The notes below the pieces were generated by a model. It was not told the origin of the DNA and searched no databases. It saw only the letters and a program-made list of their open reading frames with translations. A DNA stretch of 64,000 nucleotides from Harenicola maris (GTDB lineage Bacteria > Pseudomonadota > Alphaproteobacteria > Rhodobacterales > Rhodobacteraceae), in assembly GCA_018524345.1 (NCBI GenBank), contig JADQAZ010000001.1:992001-1056000 (forward strand). Direction: 5' to 3'. Below are positions 61,242 to 64,000 of this stretch, one piece after another. A program made the position numbers and the translations under genes. The stretch's first letter is position 1; each line of letters starts with the position of its first letter.

Positions 61242-61616
61242 CTACTGCGGCGCGATGTAATTGCGCGTCCAACTCGCCAATGATCCGGGAAAGCCAAGGG
61301 TGCGCACATCATGATCGGGGACCACAATATGCCCCCAAGGGCGGATCATGAACCCACCGTAAAGCACCATAAACCCGTTCAGCATCGCGCGGGTCACCAC
61401 CACTTCGCCGCCGCGCTGCGCCACGCCTGCAGCCGCCCATTCCCTCTGGCTCGGGGGGCGGTTGCCCAGAATGATCATCTGGCCTGACCCGGTCCTCTCC
61501 ATCTGCCGCCAAACGCCGGGGTCGGCGCTGCCGCGCAGATAGCCGATCACATCGGCGGGCCCGGCGGGATCATAATGCCCCCGCAACACCTGCCGCATCT
61601 GTTCCATCCAATCCAT
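61242..61616 (-). CDS. Hypothetical protein
   Basis: A 124-residue protein without signal peptide or membrane helix that starts MDWMEQMRQVLRGHYDP. AAGGAG lies at a good distance before the ATG at 61616; the longer upstream frame is poor in coding character. The central part has GNRPPSQREWAAAGV and the end is rich in aromatic residues (GGFMIRPWGHIVVPDHD). I do not recognise the family. It converges on the lipoprotein gene with a five-base gap. Confidence 0.65.
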   Translation of the reverse strand: MDWMEQMRQVLRGHYDPAGPADVIGYLRGSADPGVWRQMERTGSGQMIILGNRPPSQREWAAAGVAQRGGEVVVTRAMLNGFMVLYGGFMIRPWGHIVVPDHDVRTLGFPGSLASWTRNYIAPQ

Positions 61617-61772
61617 TGCAATGCTCCTTGAAAATACAGGGATGTAATGGAACCCGACCATAGGCCCGCAGGGCCGCGCGGGCGAGGGAGGGCAGGGGTT
61701 TTTCACGGGCCGGTAACGGGCGGGCATCGCGGGCCAATGGTCCAGCCAGCCACCTCCGCCCCAAGGGGTCAG

Positions 61773-61792
61773 GTTTCCTACTAATAGGTAAC
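61773..61792. promoter_or_regulatory. Palindrome upstream of the orphan binding protein
   Basis: GTTTCCTA (61773-61780) and TAGGTAAC (61785-61792) flank CTAA, a 20-base near-perfect palindrome in the 337-base divergent gap 61617-61953. The remainder of that gap shows no gene that I can support. It could be an operator for the gene at 61954. Confidence 0.4.
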
Positions 61793-61953
61793 AGGTCTTA
61801 TTATGGGGCGGCAAAGCCCTCTGTGTGTATCCTTTCAGGGCAGATCAAAGTTCGGGCCAACTGGCCAAATGCGCGGGGGATGATCCGCGCGGCTCTCACC
61901 GGGAGGAGACCGTGAGCGCGCCCGAGCTATCTTGCCATCACTGGAGGAAAACG

Positions 61954-62925
61954 ATGCGAAAAACACCATTCTATGCCGCAGCGGCATTGATTGCCCTTAC
62001 GTCAATGGCCCATGCCCAACAGGACCTGAGCGCAGCCCTCGCCGCCGCCATGGGCGAGGCGATCGAGGACGCCCGCTATAACGACGTGGTCGCCAAATAC
62101 GGTATGCCCGCCCCGGACCTGAGCGACCCGACGCTGGTCAGTTCCGCCAAATACCCCTATCCCGAGGTCAAGCCCGATACGCTTCTGGCCCATGTCCTCG
62201 AGACCGAAATGCTCAGCCTCGGCTGGATCCCCGTCGGCGCCCCTTGGGCGGTGCCAAGCGAGGATGACCCGCTCACCCCCGTGGGCCTCTCTGTCGATTA
62301 CTTCGACATCATTCAGGAAAAGCTCAATGCCCATTACGGCAAGGATATCCAGCTCGAATGGGTCAGCTTCACTGAGTCCGCAGGCAACAACGATATGTAT
62401 CGCTGGCTTTCGACCTCGGATGATGTGGATTGCACCGCCAATGGCCGCCAAACGGACGGCTGCTATGACGTGATCGGCGGCGCCTATGCGATCAACACCC
62501 GCCGCCTCGGCCTGACCCAGATCACGCCCTCCTACTACCCGTTCAACATGACAGCGATCCGCACCAATGTGCCCCTGCCAGAGGGGATGGAGGAGGTCAG
62601 CAGCGCCGATGACATCCGCGCCGCCATGGCCAACCCGCGGATCAATGTCGCCATCGCGGGCCTGCCCGAAACCGGCGAGGATTCCATCCTCACGGCCTTT
62701 AACGTCGCCATGGGCACCACCTTCACCCATATCGACCGCACGCCGGGCTCCAATGTTCTGGAATATGCACAGGACTCAAAGGACGCCCATTTCGTCCTCG
62801 GCTCCAATGTGCGCATGGCCTCGACGCGGATGAAAACGCCGGAGTTCTGCCCCGATTGCACGGTTTATGAGAATTTCTCGGCCTTCAAGGGCATCGGCTT
62901 CGGCACGGCCCTCGTCGATAAGTAA
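61954..62925 (+). CDS. Orphan periplasmic solute-binding protein (family 3-like)
   Basis: A 323-residue exported protein with a Sec signal peptide (about residues 1-21, ending AHAQ). The domain has the two-lobed pattern of family 3 binding proteins (LSVDYFDIIQEKLNAHYG, DVIGGAYAINTRRLGLTQITPSYYPF), and four cysteines that could pair (DVDCTANGRQTDGC, FCPDC). GGAGGA precedes the ATG. No permease or ATPase genes are nearby, so the partner is elsewhere or it signals to a sensor. The N-terminal 80 residues are unusual. Confidence 0.78.
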   Translation: MRKTPFYAAAALIALTSMAHAQQDLSAALAAAMGEAIEDARYNDVVAKYGMPAPDLSDPTLVSSAKYPYPEVKPDTLLAHVLETEMLSLGWIPVGAPWAVPSEDDPLTPVGLSVDYFDIIQEKLNAHYGKDIQLEWVSFTESAGNNDMYRWLSTSDDVDCTANGRQTDGCYDVIGGAYAINTRRLGLTQITPSYYPFNMTAIRTNVPLPEGMEEVSSADDIRAAMANPRINVAIAGLPETGEDSILTAFNVAMGTTFTHIDRTPGSNVLEYAQDSKDAHFVLGSNVRMASTRMKTPEFCPDCTVYENFSAFKGIGFGTALVDK

Positions 62926-62973
62926 CCAAATGGGGGCAGGGGCGGCAGATCACGCCGCCCCTGCGCCAAACCC

Positions 62974-63774
62974 CTAGGGCGCGACCATGGCGTCAAACCC
63001 GGCCAGCAGTTCCGACTGCGCCCGCCGACCCGGCGAAACCTCCTGCCGCGCCTCGTCCTGAAGCAGATAGGCAAAACTGACCGTCCGGTCCCCCCGCTTG
63101 GCCCAGCCCACAAACCAGCCCCAGCCACGGGCATAATCAAACCGGCCCGACTCCGTCCTCGGATAGGCCGTCCCCGACTTGCCCCAAACCTGCCAACCCT
63201 GACCGGTGCTGAAAGAGTAGGTGATCGAAACGGTCTTATCCACCGCCTCCCGCGTCACAGGCAGGTCATAGCCCACCAGACGCGCGGCAAAGGCCGCCTG
63301 TTCGCGCGGCGAAATCTGCAAGGAGGAGGTCAGCCATGCCCGTTCGAGCCCGTTGCTCTGGCCCAGATCGCCGCTGAAATCCCCGTTGCCATAGCCAAAG
63401 CCGCGCAGATAGTCCTCGATACGCGGAATCCCGATCAGGGGCGTGATCTGCTGCGAAAACCACACCACGGAATAGGTCATCCAACGCTGCGGATCGGTCG
63501 CTTGCCGCCAGTTGTCACCGCCCCATTCGGCATAGCCCTTGCGAAACGGAAGCCGCGGGCTCTGCGCATCCTGCAAGGCCCCGGCATCAAACCCCATAAC
63601 CGCCAGCGCCAGCTTGAATGTCGAGGCGGGCGTCACCCGCTGATCACAGCCCCCGGCCTCATGCAGAACCTGCCCGCCATCCGCCTCCACCACCAGCGAA
63701 CACAGGGTCTTCGCCCCCGCCGCACCGGCCCCAAGCCCCGCACAAAGCGTCAAAACAGTCGCAATAACCCGCAT
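62974..63774 (-). CDS. Class D (OXA-type) beta-lactamase
   Basis: A 266-residue periplasmic serine hydrolase with a signal peptide (about residues 1-21). Class D motifs are all present: Ser51-x-x-Lys54 (PASTFKLAL), Ser102-x-Val (YSVVWF), FGYGNGD, and Lys199-Ser-Gly (WGKSGTAY) in place of the usual KTG. Cys25 and Cys43 could form a disulfide. GAGGAA precedes the ATG at 63774. It looks chromosomal and intrinsic: its base composition matches the surroundings and no mobile element is near. Activity spectrum cannot be read. Confidence 0.88.
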   Translation of the reverse strand: MRVIATVLTLCAGLGAGAAGAKTLCSLVVEADGGQVLHEAGGCDQRVTPASTFKLALAVMGFDAGALQDAQSPRLPFRKGYAEWGGDNWRQATDPQRWMTYSVVWFSQQITPLIGIPRIEDYLRGFGYGNGDFSGDLGQSNGLERAWLTSSLQISPREQAAFAARLVGYDLPVTREAVDKTVSITYSFSTGQGWQVWGKSGTAYPRTESGRFDYARGWGWFVGWAKRGDRTVSFAYLLQDEARQEVSPGRRAQSELLAGFDAMVAP

Positions 63775-63920
63775 AACCCATTCCTCAATCCTTGGTTTTT
63801 CCGGCCTTGTAGGGCCGCCCAAAGCCCCCGCGCAAGGACGTAAACCACAGGCGCAACAACAGGTCGCCGCAAAGACGGGCGGATACAAAGGGGGATCAAC
63901 AGGCAAGGGGGGGGGGTAAA

Positions 63921-64000
63921 TGGCGGAGAGACAGGGATTCGAACCCTGGGTCCCCGTGAAGGGACAACGGCTTTCGAAACCGGCCCGTTCGACCACTCCG
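63921..64000 (-). tRNA. tRNA-Ser (anticodon CGA), 5' end cut by window edge
   Basis: Read leftward, the sequence has a serine-type D-arm (GAGTGGTCGAAC), an anticodon loop GTTTCGAAAG with anticodon CGA, a long variable arm (TGTCCCTTCACGGGGACC), the T-arm GGTTCGAATCC and the 3' end CTCTCCGCCA. About ten bases of the 5' acceptor lie beyond the window. Confidence 0.93.

Noticed and set aside
63908-63916. Run of nine or so G residues before tRNA-Ser
   Set aside because: A homopolymer of this length may be a sequencing or alignment artefact and has no evident function.

Overview
The window is chromosomal DNA of a GC-rich alphaproteobacterium, most probably a marine Rhodobacterales (Roseobacter-type) species. 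The signs are the suf operon layout (iscR, a NifS-like desulfurase, sufB, two membrane genes, sufC, sufD, two YIP1 genes, sufS), an IscR without the classical cysteine ligands, an Irr-type iron box, a stand-alone corrinoid activator next to a pterin methyltransferase and MetF, and frequent GTG/TTG starts. I see no rRNA, IS element, CRISPR array or prophage. Coding density is high and most genes sit in tight operons with 4-11 base overlaps. Layout: 1-10.5 kb is housekeeping (truncated alaS, DUF1330, typA, SMR efflux, Lrp regulator, glutamine amidotransferase, icd, an HD phosphohydrolase, an alpha/beta hydrolase). 10.5-19.9 kb is the iron-sulfur assembly operon behind a perfect Irr-box palindrome, closed by tRNA-Arg(CCG) and a terminator. 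20.1-24.5 kb is an MFS / thiolase-like / DUF35 / acyl-CoA synthetase operon. 24.5-37.1 kb is the most interesting part, a probable sugar-catabolic regulon: ketose 3-epimerase-like protein, DhaL, DhaK, LacD-like aldolase, aldehyde dehydrogenase, GntR/UTRA regulator, FucI-superfamily isomerase, an ABC importer and a nucleoside hydrolase. Related AT-rich palindromes lie in front of its three transcription units. 37.1-39.0 kb holds a divergent phosphonate pair (DUF1045 and phnM). 39.6-44.8 kb covers the envelope: a DUF882 (MepK-like) endopeptidase divergent from an LdtD/YcbB-like L,D-transpeptidase, then lpxD, an acyl carrier protein and a ketoacyl synthase. 44.9-53.6 kb has an IalB-family protein, a 500-base gap with two candidate small RNAs, a HerA-like ATPase, a CNNM/CBS protein, xerD, a secreted helical protein, a 44-residue membrane peptide, aroK and aroB. 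53.5-58.4 kb is a leftward operon for a split, B12-dependent methionine synthase (small basic protein, metF, methyl-folate methyltransferase, small protein, 2Fe-2S/ASKHA activator). 58.6-64.0 kb contains Ppx/GppA, rlmE, a Cys-rich Sel1-like lipoprotein, an orphan solute-binding protein, a class D beta-lactamase and a truncated tRNA-Ser(CGA). How the genes cooperate: the suf operon supplies clusters under iron control. In the sugar regulon, isomerase, kinase, aldolase and dehydrogenase form a plausible linear path from an imported sugar or nucleoside to dihydroxyacetone phosphate plus an acid. The envelope block pairs an enzyme that makes 3-3 peptidoglycan cross-links with one that probably cuts them. 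Six copies of a roughly 33-base intergenic repeat are scattered through the window, and one inverted pair forms a MITE-like element.
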